The notes beneath the pieces were generated by a model. That model ran no database searches. It had not been told where the DNA came from and was given only the letters and a program-made list of their open reading frames with translations. 64,000 nt of DNA from Toxorhynchites rutilus septentrionalis (lineage: Eukaryota; Arthropoda; Insecta; Diptera; Culicidae). The stretch is taken from contig NC_073745.1 of assembly GCF_029784135.1 (NCBI RefSeq), forward strand, positions 82,803,650 through 82,867,649, given 5' to 3'. Position numbers and translations under genes: made by a program. Below are positions 1 to 11,144 of the stretch, piece after piece; position 1 is the first letter of the stretch; every line of letters begins with the position of its first letter.

Positions 1-726
1 CGTATAGACATTTATCTGCGTTCAAAAGGACGTTGTTTGCTTGGAGCACTGCCATAACCTCATCCAAACGAGTATCATGTTCCAATTTTGTTTTTCCAGC
101 TACTACTATATCGTCTATATATACAATTACTTTTTCGATACCTTTCAATATTTCCGCCATAATGCGCTGAAATATTTCAGGGGCACAGTTAATCCCAAAC
201 ATTAACCGTTTGAACCGCATTAATCCCCTGCTAGTCATAAATGTAGTGACGCCGCGGGAGTCGGGATGGAGTTCTACATGGTGGAATGCCGAGGTAATAT
301 CCAAGCGAGTGAACACCCTACACCCTCTGAGTTTGTTCAAAAAAGTGTCTATCACCGGTAGAGGGTAATATTCTCGTTGTATTGCTTCATTAGGACGTCG
401 CATATCGATACACAACGGGATGTCATTTTGTCCTTTAGGAATGACAACCATTGGTAAAATCCATTCTGGCGGTCCTATTGCTGGCTCGATTATATCATTA
501 CATAGCATTTCCTGAGTTTTATCATCTACTAACTTTTTCATTGGAATCGGGATTCTGAGATACGAAATCTTTTTCGGTGGTATATCCTGATTGATCGCTA
601 ACTTAACCTGAACGTTAGGGAACTTGGGGAATGGATTTTTCAATACATCTACGTGCATAACTTCGAGGCCGACCTTTAAGACCTTCAACTCCTCCGCAGT
701 TCTTTTATAAATATAAAAACTATTCT
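1..726 (-). CDS. pol: Ty3/gypsy reverse transcriptase (partial pol)
   Basis: Minus-strand frame open from about 726 to the window edge. It reads as a Ty3/gypsy RT: a CIDMRRPNEAI segment, TRLDITSAFHHVEL carrying the first catalytic Asp, GLMRFKRLMFGINCAPEIFQ, then the YIDDIVVAG box (about 95-120) with the catalytic Asp pair, then LNADKCLY at the edge. RNase H and integrase would lie outside the window. The RT copies the element RNA to DNA in virus-like particles. The frame begins only ~20 bases after the Gag stop, so the usual protease domain is absent, indicating an internal deletion. No ATG starts this frame; it would normally be read by frameshift from gag. RT identity is certain; the element is probably defective. 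Confidence 0.93.
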
Positions 727-746
727 ACCTTAGCGATGTCTCTGGC

Positions 747-1736
747 CTAAGGACGACGTGGTAGATCTTCTTCCCACTCTTGTTCTTCGTAGAGCGTGTT
801 AGCTTCTTCAGATTCTCGCTTCAGATAATTTCCATTCCTCGATGTCGGTTTCCACTCCCCTCTACACTTGCGGGCGAAGTGGCCCACGCGTCCATACGAG
901 TTACATCGGGCATTTCGAGCATAGCACCTATCAGAATCGTTGAGGTGATTGAAGGATCCACATCGGCTACATTCCGGTTTCTTCTGCTTGGTTGCATTAG
1001 CAGGTCCAGGTCTACGCTGATATGGCTTAAACCTGGGTACCACCAATCTTTTAATCTGTCTCGCTCTCGTATCTTCCCACCGTTGTTTGACAGCGTTAAT
1101 AGCTAAAGCTGATCCAAATGTTGAGTCGCCTTTCTCTACCTTTGATTTTCCTTTTTGCTCCATCAAAACCTCACAATTGATTGCGTAGTTCATCAGCTCG
1201 TCCAAGTTCATAACGTTCTCTAGGCCTTTATCTCTAACACGTTCATCCTTTGTTCCCATCGTAACCTGTTGCAATATTTCCTTCTCCTCCCGATCCATGA
1301 AATTGCAGCGAGTGGCTTGAGTGCGCAGTTTTAGTATGAACTGATTGAACGATTCGTCGGATGATTGACGTAGCGAACGAAAAATCTCCAGCTCAACACG
1401 ATCATTTCTCTTACCAATGAAGAATTTATTTAGTCTCTTCACCGCATTGTCGAATTCCGGTTCTTCTTGTGGCATAAAAGGGACTTTTACTGGCTCTGGG
1501 AGGATTTCTTCTGGAACTGGTCTCAGATTGTAAATGATTCGTTGCAGTCCTCTACCACCCCAAGCCAACATCATAACTAGTTTTTCATGTTGTGATTGGA
1601 TGCCTTTCAATTCGACAACGAGCTCAAATGACCTAAACCATTCCTCCCATTCTCTCCACAATCCTTGCGTATCAACAGAGTCGTTGAATGGATCCAACGC
1701 ATAGTGATTTTTCTCGACATCATTCAAATGATCCAC
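747..1736 (-). CDS. gag: Ty3/gypsy Gag with zinc knuckles
   Basis: About 329 codons, ending just before the RT frame of the same strand. The N-terminal ~200 residues are the retrotransposon capsid type (WREWEEWFRSFEL, later FNQFILKLRTQATRC). Two knuckles follow near residues 255-295: CSRCGSFNHLNDSDRC and CNSYGRVGHFARKC. In the second the usual second Cys is Tyr (CX2Y instead of CX2C), so zinc binding is doubtful. Gag forms the particle and packages RNA. The open frame starts after a stop near 1787 and holds no ATG upstream; codon 1736 is GTG, so the start is unresolved or lost. The Tyr change, missing ATG and missing protease downstream suggest an old, non-autonomous copy. Confidence 0.9.
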   Translation of the reverse strand: MDHLNDVEKNHYALDPFNDSVDTQGLWREWEEWFRSFELVVELKGIQSQHEKLVMMLAWGGRGLQRIIYNLRPVPEEILPEPVKVPFMPQEEPEFDNAVKRLNKFFIGKRNDRVELEIFRSLRQSSDESFNQFILKLRTQATRCNFMDREEKEILQQVTMGTKDERVRDKGLENVMNLDELMNYAINCEVLMEQKGKSKVEKGDSTFGSALAINAVKQRWEDTRARQIKRLVVPRFKPYQRRPGPANATKQKKPECSRCGSFNHLNDSDRCYARNARCNSYGRVGHFARKCRGEWKPTSRNGNYLKRESEEANTLYEEQEWEEDLPRRP

Positions 1737-1787
1737 ATTAATAACTGAATAATTTCTCTCAAAAAAAGCTCTAATTGCTTCTATTTA

Positions 1788-2019
1788 CAACAATTGATGT
1801 AGAATGACTGAAATACCGATCCTTACATGAAACGAACAAATGCCTGGAAAATTCCTTCTTGTTCTTTGGTTCGATTAACAGCGTACTGGCTTGGTTTGCA
1901 ACACGATCACACTTTTTTTTTGACGTATGTTTCTTTTGCAGATCTATTTGCTTTCGTTTACGAGCCGCTAGCGTGTTGAATTAGCGGAAATGCTACATAT
2001 GTGATAGGTTATATATTCC
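1788..2019. other. gypsy leader, non-repeated part
   Basis: AT-rich leader between gag and the tandem array; no gene or clear signal seen. Another unique leader segment lies at about 2910-3183. Confidence 0.5.
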
Positions 2020-2910
2020 TTAGCTCTGCTGCCGAACATTTTATAAGGTTGCTGGGCTACCGGAAAGTGCTTCGGGTATTTTCGTAATTGAGAGTTTAGT
2101 CGTTCTAAACCTCACACATTCGCATCTTTAATGTAATACGCTGACTGTACCAGCGAGCGCGCTTCGGCTTTTGTCGGTCTCGCATCTTTCCGCTCTATAA
2201 CCGAACATTCAATATTGCGTCTAGACTAGCAGGTGCGCTTCGGATTTCGTCGGTCTCGCTTTCTGTAGCTCTACAGCCAAACATAATATTTTCGCGGCTG
2301 GACTAACGTGCGCTTCGATATTTTCGATCTCACTTTCTTTAGCTCTGCAGCCGAACATTTTGTAACACGGTTGGACTAGCAAGTGCGCTTCGATTCTCGT
2401 CGGTCTCGCTCTCTTTCGCTCTGCAGCCAAACATTTTGTTTTACGACTTGACTAGCATGTGCGCTTCGGTTTTCGTTGGTCTCGCATCTATTTCGCTCTT
2501 CAGCCGAACATTCAGTTTGTTTTTATAGCTGGACTAGCGTTTGCTCTTGGGCTTTCCCATCGATCTCGCTCTCTTTCGCTCTACAGCCAAACATTTTGTT
2601 TTACGGCTGGACTAGCATGTATGTTTCCGCTTTCGTTGGTCTCTCATCTATTTCGCTCTACAGCCGAACATTCAGTTGTTTTTTTTTACGGCTGGACTAA
2701 TATTTGCTCTCGGGTTTTTCCATCGATCTCGCTCTCTTTAGCTCTGCAACTGAACATTTTGTTACACGGCTGGACTAGCAAGTGCGCTTCGATTCTCGTC
2801 GGTCTCGCTCTCTTTCGCTCTACAGCTAAACATTTTGTTTCACGCTTCGACTTTGTCGGTCTCGCTCTCTTTCGTTTTGCAGCCCACCATTTTGTTTTTC
2901 AGCTGGCAAA
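2020..2910. repeat. ~77-bp tandem array in the gypsy leader
   Basis: About ten diverged units of 76-86 bp lie between gag and the 5' LTR. Each unit contains versions of 'tctgcagccgaacattttg', 'ggctggactagcaagtgcg' and 'cgtcggtctcgctctcttt'. Anchor 'tct(g/a)cag' recurs near 2344, 2420, 2497, 2580, 2657, 2743 and 2819; the last unit near 2875 is shortened. Short open frames here are by-products of the repetition. The array sits in the transcribed untranslated leader of the element. A role in packaging or expression is possible but only inference. Confidence 0.85.
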
Positions 2911-3183
2911 AATTCAGCACTTAGAAATTAATCCATATTTTCCCATCGCCTTTCCAACAACACCGTCACAAGGACTGAAATTCTTCGCTTCGTAAATAAA
3001 TTAATTTAACACTTCTGCTCAATACCCGAAAAATACTTCATTATCACATGAATATACTTTTAAACACGAAGGGAACGTTAGAATTACCTGTCCTGTTTTA
3101 ACGAATCCAATAATTTATTCGGTGCAACAAACTATTTCAGACGCCATTTCGAAAAAAAGAAAATTTAAACATACCTTTATAGA

Positions 3184-3203
3184 TCCTACCGACTACGCCA
3201 AAT
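3184..3203 (-). other. Primer binding site of the gypsy element
   Basis: Directly inside the LTR, the minus strand reads ATT then TGGCGTAGTCGGTAGGATC. A TGGCG start a few bases after the LTR end is the standard tRNA-primed minus-strand start site of Ty3/gypsy elements. The tRNA was not determined. Confidence 0.7.
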
Positions 3204-3405
3204 TGTAGGATCTCATACCAGGGAATTGATACGGTTTCACAAATAAACTTCACGGTATAAATTTTGAATTAAAGTTCAATACCTTCATTCACATCCGTAC
3301 GTGGCTATAGATACTTTCAAACTGAAGTCTCTCGCGCTCTGGCTTATACAATCTTGCTCGGGTTCCCTCTCTCTATTTTCCTAACAATAAATACAAGACT
3401 CTACA
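3204..3405 (-). mobile_element. 5' LTR of the Ty3/gypsy element (202 bp)
   Basis: Plus-strand ends are tgtag...ctaca, a TG..CA pair with a 5-bp inverted match. The PBS abuts the inner edge at 3203. The outer edge is in LINE sequence: bases after 3405 (gctgagacatggcttc) match the intact LINE near 45885. This fixes the insertion point inside an older LINE copy. The second LTR is outside the window, so LTR identity (age) cannot be estimated. Confidence 0.8.
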
Positions 3406-4432
3406 GCTGAGACATGGCTTCTTTAGAATATCGTTTCCAATATTTGATCTTTACTTTATTTCCATCACTGTCATGCTGTTCATTCTCAATGTAAACAAAA
3501 ATTGTCTCATGGTCAGTTATTTTAATTTTGGCTTCGGTCTAAGAATGAACAGTAGCAAAATTTGAAAAGACGTGATCAATCAGAGTTCTACTATGTTTAG
3601 AAATTCTAGTAGCTTCAATAACCGTTTGTTTCAAGTTGAAATAATGCGATAATTGTTTCAATTGATTCGAATTTCGTGCATTGAACCAGTCAATATTAAA
3701 ATCACCAGCAATTACATTTAATTTACTGCAATCAACGATATTTTCCCACCAGTTCTCCAAAATTTCAATAAATCGCTGGTCACTGGAACTAGGGGAATGG
3801 TATACAATTCCATAATTTCCCATCTGCATGCCCCTTTCAACTGAAATAGCCAAGAACCAATTATTTTCAACAGCTTCGTTTAACTGAATTTTGATATTAA
3901 CTGATTCTTTTGCATAAATTGCAACACCTCCTGTGTGTTTAGAGTGCGACAAACAAAAAACAACTTTGTAACCCGGTATGTTGTACTTGTCAAATGATTC
4001 TTCATTAACTATGTGAGTTTCAGAAAGAAAAACCATCTGAGGACGCACGTTTTCTACAAGTAATCGCATTTCTGCGTAATTTGTACAAAGCCCAGCTATA
4101 TTCAAATAGATTATTGCTAACTTACTTTCACATGTAGCTTTCCGAAATTGCTATTTAATTTGAAAAATGTTGCTTTTTTGCTTCTCCAGCAATCTCCGAT
4201 ATACAGGACACTGTGTACTATAAGTTGGATGATTTTCAACCAATTTCATTTTTGGTTCCTTTCTAACTTTCAAGCAATTTATACATTTCCATTCTGTTGA
4301 TGAACACTCAGATGTTTTATGTTTTTTATTACATCTTGAACATGTTTGTTCTTTTTTGCAGTCGGTGCTCTTATGTCCAAATTCTCCACATTTGGAACAT
4401 TGCAAAACATTAAAGGTTTCAATCACATTACA
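3406..4432 (-). pseudogene. CR1/Jockey-group LINE fragment (ORF1 end + ORF2 endonuclease)
   Basis: Same family as the long LINE at 43.6-48.1 kb, same strand. 4151-4426 encodes the C-terminal zinc-knuckle end of ORF1 (CSKCGEFGHKSTDCKKEQTC). 3539-4105 encodes the N-terminal endonuclease of ORF2 (PQMVFLSETHI, then GDFNIDW with catalytic residues). The reading stops at a nonsense codon at 3539 where the intact copy reads on. The fragment is 5'-truncated at about 4432 and cut on its 3' side by the gypsy LTR at 3405. The rest presumably lies beyond the other end of the gypsy element, outside the window. Confidence 0.9.
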
Positions 4433-4449
4433 TAGTACGAATACAAACA

Positions 4450-4725
4450 GTGAAGAACTCTGATATCAATTGACGCTTATTTTGTTCAGAACAGATGAAG
4501 AGGTATATTTTATCTGACCAAAATTTTAGACCCACTGTAATGATAGGAAAGCATTTTCTCCATGTCAACACACCAAACTACCATATGTTAAGTGGTGGTA
4601 GTGTGGTGTCCAATTCGTTTCTTCAACTCTACACACTGCCGTTGCTTGAGATGAAAACGCATGAAAAATTGTACAGCGTGTTTGAACATAATATGAAACA
4701 TTGGGATTAAACAACGTATATCCAA
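4450..4725. other. 276-bp segment flanked by 20-bp direct repeats
   Basis: The 20-mer acatagtacgaatacaaaca occurs at 4430-4449 and again, identically, at 4726-4745. The enclosed 276 bp has no terminal inverted repeats or poly-A that I can see. An open frame at 4495-4710 (71 aa) resembles nothing I recognise. Perfect long direct repeats suggest a target-site duplication from a retrotransposed insert or a local duplication. Confidence 0.45.
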
Positions 4726-4879
4726 ACATAGTACGAATACAAACATGTCACATTTTCAAACACAGGTACGAAAAATACATGTTTGTGTGTAAACACAAAA
4801 CTGCGAGAACAGCGTGAACATCGTTCATCTCGTATGCAGTGTTTTATGTGAAACACAGAAGACTGGTTGTGATGTTATG

Positions 4880-5085
4880 CTCTGTCCGAAACTAGACTTT
4901 CTTCGTGAACTGATCTTTCCACGATTTCCATATTATACGTATGAATCGTGATGACTCACACAAAGGTGAGGAAGATCAATAAGATTCACTCATTTTTTAG
5001 AATATATCTGATGAAGCGGTTGCTTGTCATACAATCATCAGAGACAAAGCACTCTGCATTGTCAGCTTGTATTGTATTGTAAAAA
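4880..5085 (+). pseudogene. I-clade LINE endonuclease scrap
   Basis: About 200 bases align by eye with the endonuclease start of the I-clade LINE at 15450-15655: shared stretches include 'actttcttcg', 'atttc(a/c)atattatacg', 'gttgcttgtcat' and 'cattgtcagcttgtattg'. It carries several indels and no open frame, so it is a dead remnant. Confidence 0.7.
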
Positions 5086-5094
5086 ATCATCACA

Positions 5095-5520
5095 CGCAGG
5101 AAGGAGTAGTCTTTTGGCTGGATTTGGCCTTGGCCGATTATGCCTAGAGATTACTGGAGGAGATGGAACGGCTGAAGATAAACGTTGTACCGAAAACAGC
5201 TAATTTTCCCAAAGTCCCTCAGTTGGGACCGATAAGAAAAAAATGAGCGAACCACAAACGGGGGATCCACTTCAATATTTCACGCAGAAACAGATAATCG
5301 CCAGGGTCACGGAACAGTTGGAAAACATGACGACATCCATCTGTTCATCGGCCATGGTTAATGTTCCGGCCAACTCTCGAGTAATGAGAGATGCAAGTCA
5401 ATTAGACGAGGTGAAACGTGACATCGATATTGTCACATTTATTCAATTTGAAATTCATCTTCGGAAAACTACAAACACTTGAAAGCATTTAGATATTACT
5501 AAATATAAAAACAAGATGTG
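5095..5520 (+). pseudogene. Tc1/mariner-type transposase C-terminal remnant
   Basis: The stretch near 5155-5215 reads, in one frame, LKINVVPKTANFPKVPQLGP, which follows the Tc1-type pattern before the third acidic residue (…VPK.NPPNVPQLRPIE…). Frames are broken afterwards. A sister scrap with the same left border lies at 41345-41600. The 79-aa open frame at 5243-5482 is in this decayed part. Function is lost. Confidence 0.5.
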
Positions 5521-7490
5521 CATCGATGTGCACATCGTGTTACAACCCAATAAGCGAACTTTCTATTGCCTATCACTCACGAGTTTTTAACACAACATCA
5601 ATGAATGATGTATCTTTCTAACAAAGTATTTCTACGAGAATGCATCATTTCGAACGAGTTGTACCCTACTCGACACAGGTATGTGTTGTTGTACGGTCGT
5701 AATGAAGATTACTTGTGATATTTTATAAGAAGCGTTTAACTCATTGAGAGTATCATGATAAATGAATGCCATATTAATTACCATATCACTATAGAAAAAC
5801 AACCAACGATCAAACAATCCTATATCAATATTGATAAATTGATGTCGGCGTTTCATCGAAAGCAATTACATGAAGTCCATGCATCGAATGGCATCAAAGA
5901 TGATATATTTCGCTGGGATATTTATTAAACTTAGATGATGACTGTATGAATATAATCAGAACCAATCATTGTAGATCATCGCTAAAACGAGTAGGGGATA
6001 TCACATGACAGAATTATCCGGAACACTGAACACATGCGCCATGCGCAAATCAACAATAAGTTTTATTATCCATTCATGTACAATGTTCCTCCCACAGGTC
6101 AGATTCCAACAGATGTACTTCACCGCCAGAAAAGTGCCACAATAAAACTGGAAGTGAGGAAGATCGCATAAATAGCCATTCGACATTGACGAATATTAAC
6201 TCAATCCACATTTAATTTCCTAATCTGTCACGGTTGATGTTTCGGTACGCCACTGCAAGATAGACACAATCATAAATTCGCATACCTCACGCCACTCTCC
6301 GCGTATGCGTATGCGTGTCTTGGGGGCACATTTCAACGTTCATTTTAGATTTCAAATTTGCAAACCGTCTTATTACCAATGCAAATGACTTGTTCCTGTC
6401 GTTACTTACGACTCTGCTGGGCTTAATTTGTGAAAAGCGACCGCGGCTCGTTTGTGCCTCGGGTATTACGTATGAAGATGCGTGGGTTGAGTCCAGGGCA
6501 AGAATGAGCTGCGATAATTCATTTTTATCTCAGCAATGACCGAGCATAATCTTTCTCCTGTCATTGAAAATTGAAACATTTTGCCTCTTTTGGCCAATTT
6601 AAAGATGTACGTACAATAACGCGAAAGATTACCATTAATTGCTCTGGTTTTACAATCAATCTATTGCTTTATTTTCACTCCAGTGACAGGATATATATTG
6701 TGCGGCTTGGGCGTTGTTATTATAATAACTTAACATCGATGGTCAATATTATCCACAAATTTTGTAAATGCTTTTTTTAGCTGTTTCTGATTTCACGATA
6801 CACGAAAAAACAGCAACAAAAACATTTGCCCAACCCAGGTTCAATGATTTCATTGACTGAATTTCTCGACACAATATTTTACCGATAAAGTATTGCTTCC
6901 ATCAACTACACCAACCACAGTGACCGGCACAAAAACGATGTACTCTCAGTACATGAAAGCCTTTGAACGAAACTTACCACTGTTAAAGAATTTGGGATTT
7001 TCATTAAGCTATGAGGTTTTGCATTGATGGCATTTATGTGGATTCCAGAATGCACATTGACACCACTGCCAGCTATAACTGTCTCACCTTATTATCTCAT
7101 ACCACAATTCGTACATATCCCCATCACAGCAACCTGACGAGCAAACCTTGAGCTCGGCCTAACAGCTGGTGTGAACACATCACACAGGAAATCGGCCCCC
7201 TTTCTAATTCCAGCCGCAGCATAAGTAAGATGTGTTACCGAATACCGGGGCAAGAAGTATACCCCACAGAGCTCGGTTATTCACATTAACGATCCTGCCA
7301 AGAGCTGGAATTTTCTGTTGCGCTTGACGGCGTTTATTAAGCATGGTGAGATAGTGGAATGAGTGTCTAAATATGTTTCGAAAAGTAAAATTCGTGAAAG
7401 TGAAAAACAATGACTGTCGCCAGAGCCCAACAAACTAAGACAGTTAATAGGTATGCTATTAAAGTCCTTCTTGAGCCAAAAGAATGTACG
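5521..7490. other. No gene recognised
   Basis: AT-rich sequence with short open frames only (at most 77 aa), none with recognisable motifs. No terminal repeats or tandem arrays noticed. Confidence 0.4.
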
Positions 7491-7502
7491 CGAGTGATAT
7501 TT

Positions 7503-8559
7503 TTTTGACGTAGAACTACGTTTTTCAGGAAGGGTGCCAAATCAGAAAACAGGTCACATTTTTATGAAATAAAGTTAACGTTAATAATTATTTTCACTGC
7601 GAACGAATTCTCATGATTTGCATACCAATCGAATCGGAAGTTCTCTAAGATTTGTTTGATATGCTATACATTACAATTCGCTAATCTCTAAACGGTTCAA
7701 ATTCATGAAAACTGGAAGAACTTCCTTTTTTCCCATACATTTGTTCTGCCGATTTGTGTGCTAACCCTACCCGTATATCGAATGCTTAGAACTCGAACAT
7801 TTCTCACAGATCGGAAAGATGTTTGCATCAATTGATAGGAAATATTTCTACGCGTCTATCACAATTAATGAAATATTATTTTTTATGAGATGAACAATTG
7901 AATAACTGTAAAATGTCAAGCGTTATTTCAACGCCCTAACTGCCAAGGGTTAATTGGCCCGATTTATGGTTTCCCCAACGCAGACTGATTTAGAAGATGC
8001 ACCTGTGGAAATCCGCTTTGCAAATATACATGCAAATCGGGGGTATTTTTGTTCCCACCGAGCTGTGTTTCCCTAACACGGACTTCAGAATTAATGTGCC
8101 TGGGAGAATCCGCTTTGCAAATACATGCAAATCGGGGGATTTTTTTTTGTGTTGTGTACTTTTGTACTCACTTGTCGTTGTGCAGACCGGAATATGTTTC
8201 CCTAAAACGTACTTTAAAACTGAGAAGCCAGGGAAAATCGTCATTTCAGATACTAGAAGTGAATGAACTTTCGCGGTTCGAGAATTACGTAAACATGAGA
8301 TGTGCAATATTTTCAGAGGAAAATGTAAAATACAATGATCGTTTGACAATTCTTCTGTTCACATATTTTGGTAGTCCTTGGCATCATATCAAACATAAAA
8401 AAACGTTCTTCAAATTTGTTTGTAACGAAGAACATAATCTATTTCAAAAATTTCGATGCACTCTAAAATAATATTCGAAATAGGTAAACAAGTGGATTGC
8501 ATAATATAATTGCGTAGTTCTATGTCGAAAATATGCGGTCGTGTCCAAGATACAACCCC
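7503..8559 (-). mobile_element. Family X non-autonomous DNA element, copy 1
   Basis: Begins ttttgacgtagaactacg and ends gtccaagatacaacccc; just inside the right end is cgtagttctatgtcg, an inverted match to the left end. Flanks give an imperfect 8-bp duplication (tgatattt at 7495-7502, ttatattt at 8560-8567; 7 of 8). It is the reverse complement of copy 2 at 12331-14936 over nearly all its length. It holds about three units of the family's internal ~95-bp repeat (7965-8230). No transposase. 8-bp duplications are typical of hAT elements; assignment is tentative. Confidence 0.7.
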
Positions 8560-8667
8560 TTATATTTTTTAATTTGCTTGTTGGATTTATGGATTATGTG
8601 ATTCCCACATGTCACACGGTAGATGGATGTGATGAACCTTTTTTTATTCCGCGATGGATAAGAAAGG

Positions 8668-9402
8668 AAGCGGCTCCCGATGAGCGCGCTAGGTTCAATT
8701 GGAAGCGGATCGAGACGACTGCGTTGGGTTCAATTGAAAGCGGATCGAGACGACCGCGTTAGGTTCAATTGAAAGCGGATCGAGACGACCGCGTTGGGTT
8801 CAATTAAAAGCGAATCGAGACGACCACGTTAGGTTCGATTGAAAGCGGATCGAGACGATCGCGTTGTGTTCAACTGAAAGCGGATCGAGACGACCGCGTT
8901 GGGTTCAATTAAAAGCGAATCGAGACGACCGCGTTAGGGTCGATTGAAAGCGGATCGAGACGATCACGTTGTGCTCAACTGAAAGCGGATCGAGATGGCC
9001 GCGTTGGGTTCAACTAAAAGTGGATCGAGACGACCGCGTTAGGTTCAATTGAAAGCGGATCGAGACTACCACGCCATTTTCAAGTGAAAGCGGATCGAGA
9101 CAACCGCGTCAGGCTCAATTGAAAGCGGATCGAGACGACCGCGTTGGGTTCAATTGAAAGCGGATCGAGACGATCTCATTGGGTTCAATTGAAAGCGGAT
9201 CGAGACGACCGCATTAGGTTCAATTGAAAGCGGATCGAGACGACCGCGTTAGGTTGAATTACAAGCGGATCGAGATGACCGCACTTAATTTAATTAAAAA
9301 TAGGTCAAGGCGACCGCGCTAGGTTCAATTGGAAGCGGATCGTGACGTCCGCGTTAAGTTTAATTGGAAGCGGATCAAGAAGACCGCGCTAGTTGAATTG
9401 GT
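8668..9402. repeat. 35-bp minisatellite, about 21 units
   Basis: Period 35 bp. The unit runs ttgaaagcggatcgagacg followed by accgcgttgggttcaa, with scattered substitutions (g/a in 'tt(a/g)ggttc', cat/cgt). Start and end units are the most diverged. No open frame of note. The core GCGGATCGAGACGACC also occurs in the array at 11.15 kb. Confidence 0.95.
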
Positions 9403-11110
9403 TGAACTCGCGCTCCCGAATTCCAAAGTGACTTGAAAAAAATCTATGAGATTTTATCGATTCGTCCATATTTTGACGAAGACAACGGGGAAGACTGAAG
9501 AATGTTTGAAGATATGGAGAGTAGGAATATTTTGATTGTCAGTACACTAACAAAAACTGCGAAAAAAAAAAACCAAAATATCTAAGAGGAATCAGAAAAG
9601 ACCCCAAACCGAAAGAAAATGAGACAGAATGTTGCACTTTAGACAGCAGTAATCCCGAAGGATGTTAGAATAACAAACACTGAAACAATAACTCAAAACA
9701 AAAAAAAAATCGAAAAAGAAGGAAAAAAGAAATAAGGACTCAGATATCTTTGTGGGAACATTGGCATTGATTCGTGGATCGTTTCGAAATCACTTTATCT
9801 TGGCAAAATCAAATAACCGGTAGAGTTCACTCAGGAATCTAGTTCACAAGGAATCTAAATTACGAGCCAAAAAGCGTGAAGATTACAGAAAATTTTGTTA
9901 TATCGCCTTCGACCTAGATATGATGATTCTTGTACGTCAGGCTCGGGTGAAAGCAGAATCGTGGTTCAACCCTTGTAAGTATACCATGATGGAACAGAGA
10001 AATGGTATTTTGAAACCAGCTAGTTTGCAATTACGTTGGTAGAAGAATTACGTCAATGTTATGCGTGAAGAAAATGATTTAAAATAAAATGCTGTGAATG
10101 GAAGGCTGTGAACGGACATACGAACGCGAAGATTTAATTTTTCACTTGCATTACTTTTTCCAAAAATGTACACTTTCACGAGGAATTGAATTTCGAGCAG
10201 TTTGAAAATAAAATAAAAAATTGTCACTTATTTACAAAATTAACAACAAATTTCGCACAAATTACAACAAGTTTATAATTCGTAGGCAATCCTTAGTTTG
10301 AAATCTATCCAAACAACGTATTCAGCCAAGCTATTGCATGTGGAAATTTGAATCTCGCTCCACGCAGTAGCTGCTGGTAGCAGGTAGCTGCTCGTTCAAG
10401 CTCAATAAAACTCACATACTGCATATTCTTCGGTAGTTCTATTTTTCGTGCGATCAATCTACATAAGTTATCGTTTGGGTAACTGGTAAAAAAGCAGGGT
10501 AGTCCAGAATCGAAGCCCCAGTCCTATAAACCATGTAAAGGACTTCTGACTTTTTTGAAATGATGCTTTATTCTGTTGGAATAGCACGGTGGTTTCGATG
10601 CAAAACCGGCAGCAAATGTACAGGAATATTTCCATAACTCCTATTGACATTCTTTGTTTTAAAGAGGCTTTAAACTTTTCAGTTCATACGCCTCTAAACC
10701 CTTGACTCCTAACTTTTTATTCGTGTGAGTGGAATAATCATTTGAAACAGTCCTTTCTGATAAACAAAATCTAACATGAAATAAATTTGAAATGGAACAA
10801 GGGTGCAATCGAGGTGTTTACTTGGTAATTTTTAATTAAAAAATATTCAGGAATGTCCACGTGGACAACAGGGGGAGGGGTCCGGTCAATGTCCACGCTT
10901 GTCCACCAAGGGGTAGGGGAGAGTCTAAAATCGTGCTTTTTTGTGTCCACGTGGCCCCTTACTTCGCCATAACGCATTGAAACTCAAGAATTAGGGTGTA
11001 TGGTGCATATATTAATAATGAGCGCTACTGCACAAGAAAAACGAATAAACTATCAACACCGATATGTTCCGTTTTTTCTAAATATAAAAATTGATTTATT
11101 TAAAATTTAT
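9403..11110. other. No gene recognised; unique AT-rich spacer
   Basis: Lies between two minisatellite arrays that share a core. A-rich tracts at 9555-9735. No protein motif found. It includes the GTCCACGTGGAC palindromic repeat at 10850-10965, listed separately. Confidence 0.4.
10850..10965. repeat. GTCCACGTGGAC palindrome repeat, copy 1
   Basis: Contains gtccacgtggac (perfect 12-bp palindrome) near 10857, tgtccacgcttgtccac in the middle and gtccacgtgg at the right. The same order of elements recurs at 25890-26000, and inverted at 25434-25570. It is a dispersed repeat of unknown type. Confidence 0.6.
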
Positions 11111-11144
11111 AAATCTTTTATGATAACTACGGATTAGGAAGACC

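Noticed and set aside
2459..2995. 178-aa plus-strand frame with hydrophobic segments
   Set aside because: Lies wholly in the gypsy leader tandem array; periodic repeats of the same peptide.
8668..9402. Regular spaced repeats considered as a CRISPR array
   Set aside because: Units are contiguous 35-bp repeats without unique spacers, in a eukaryotic genome.
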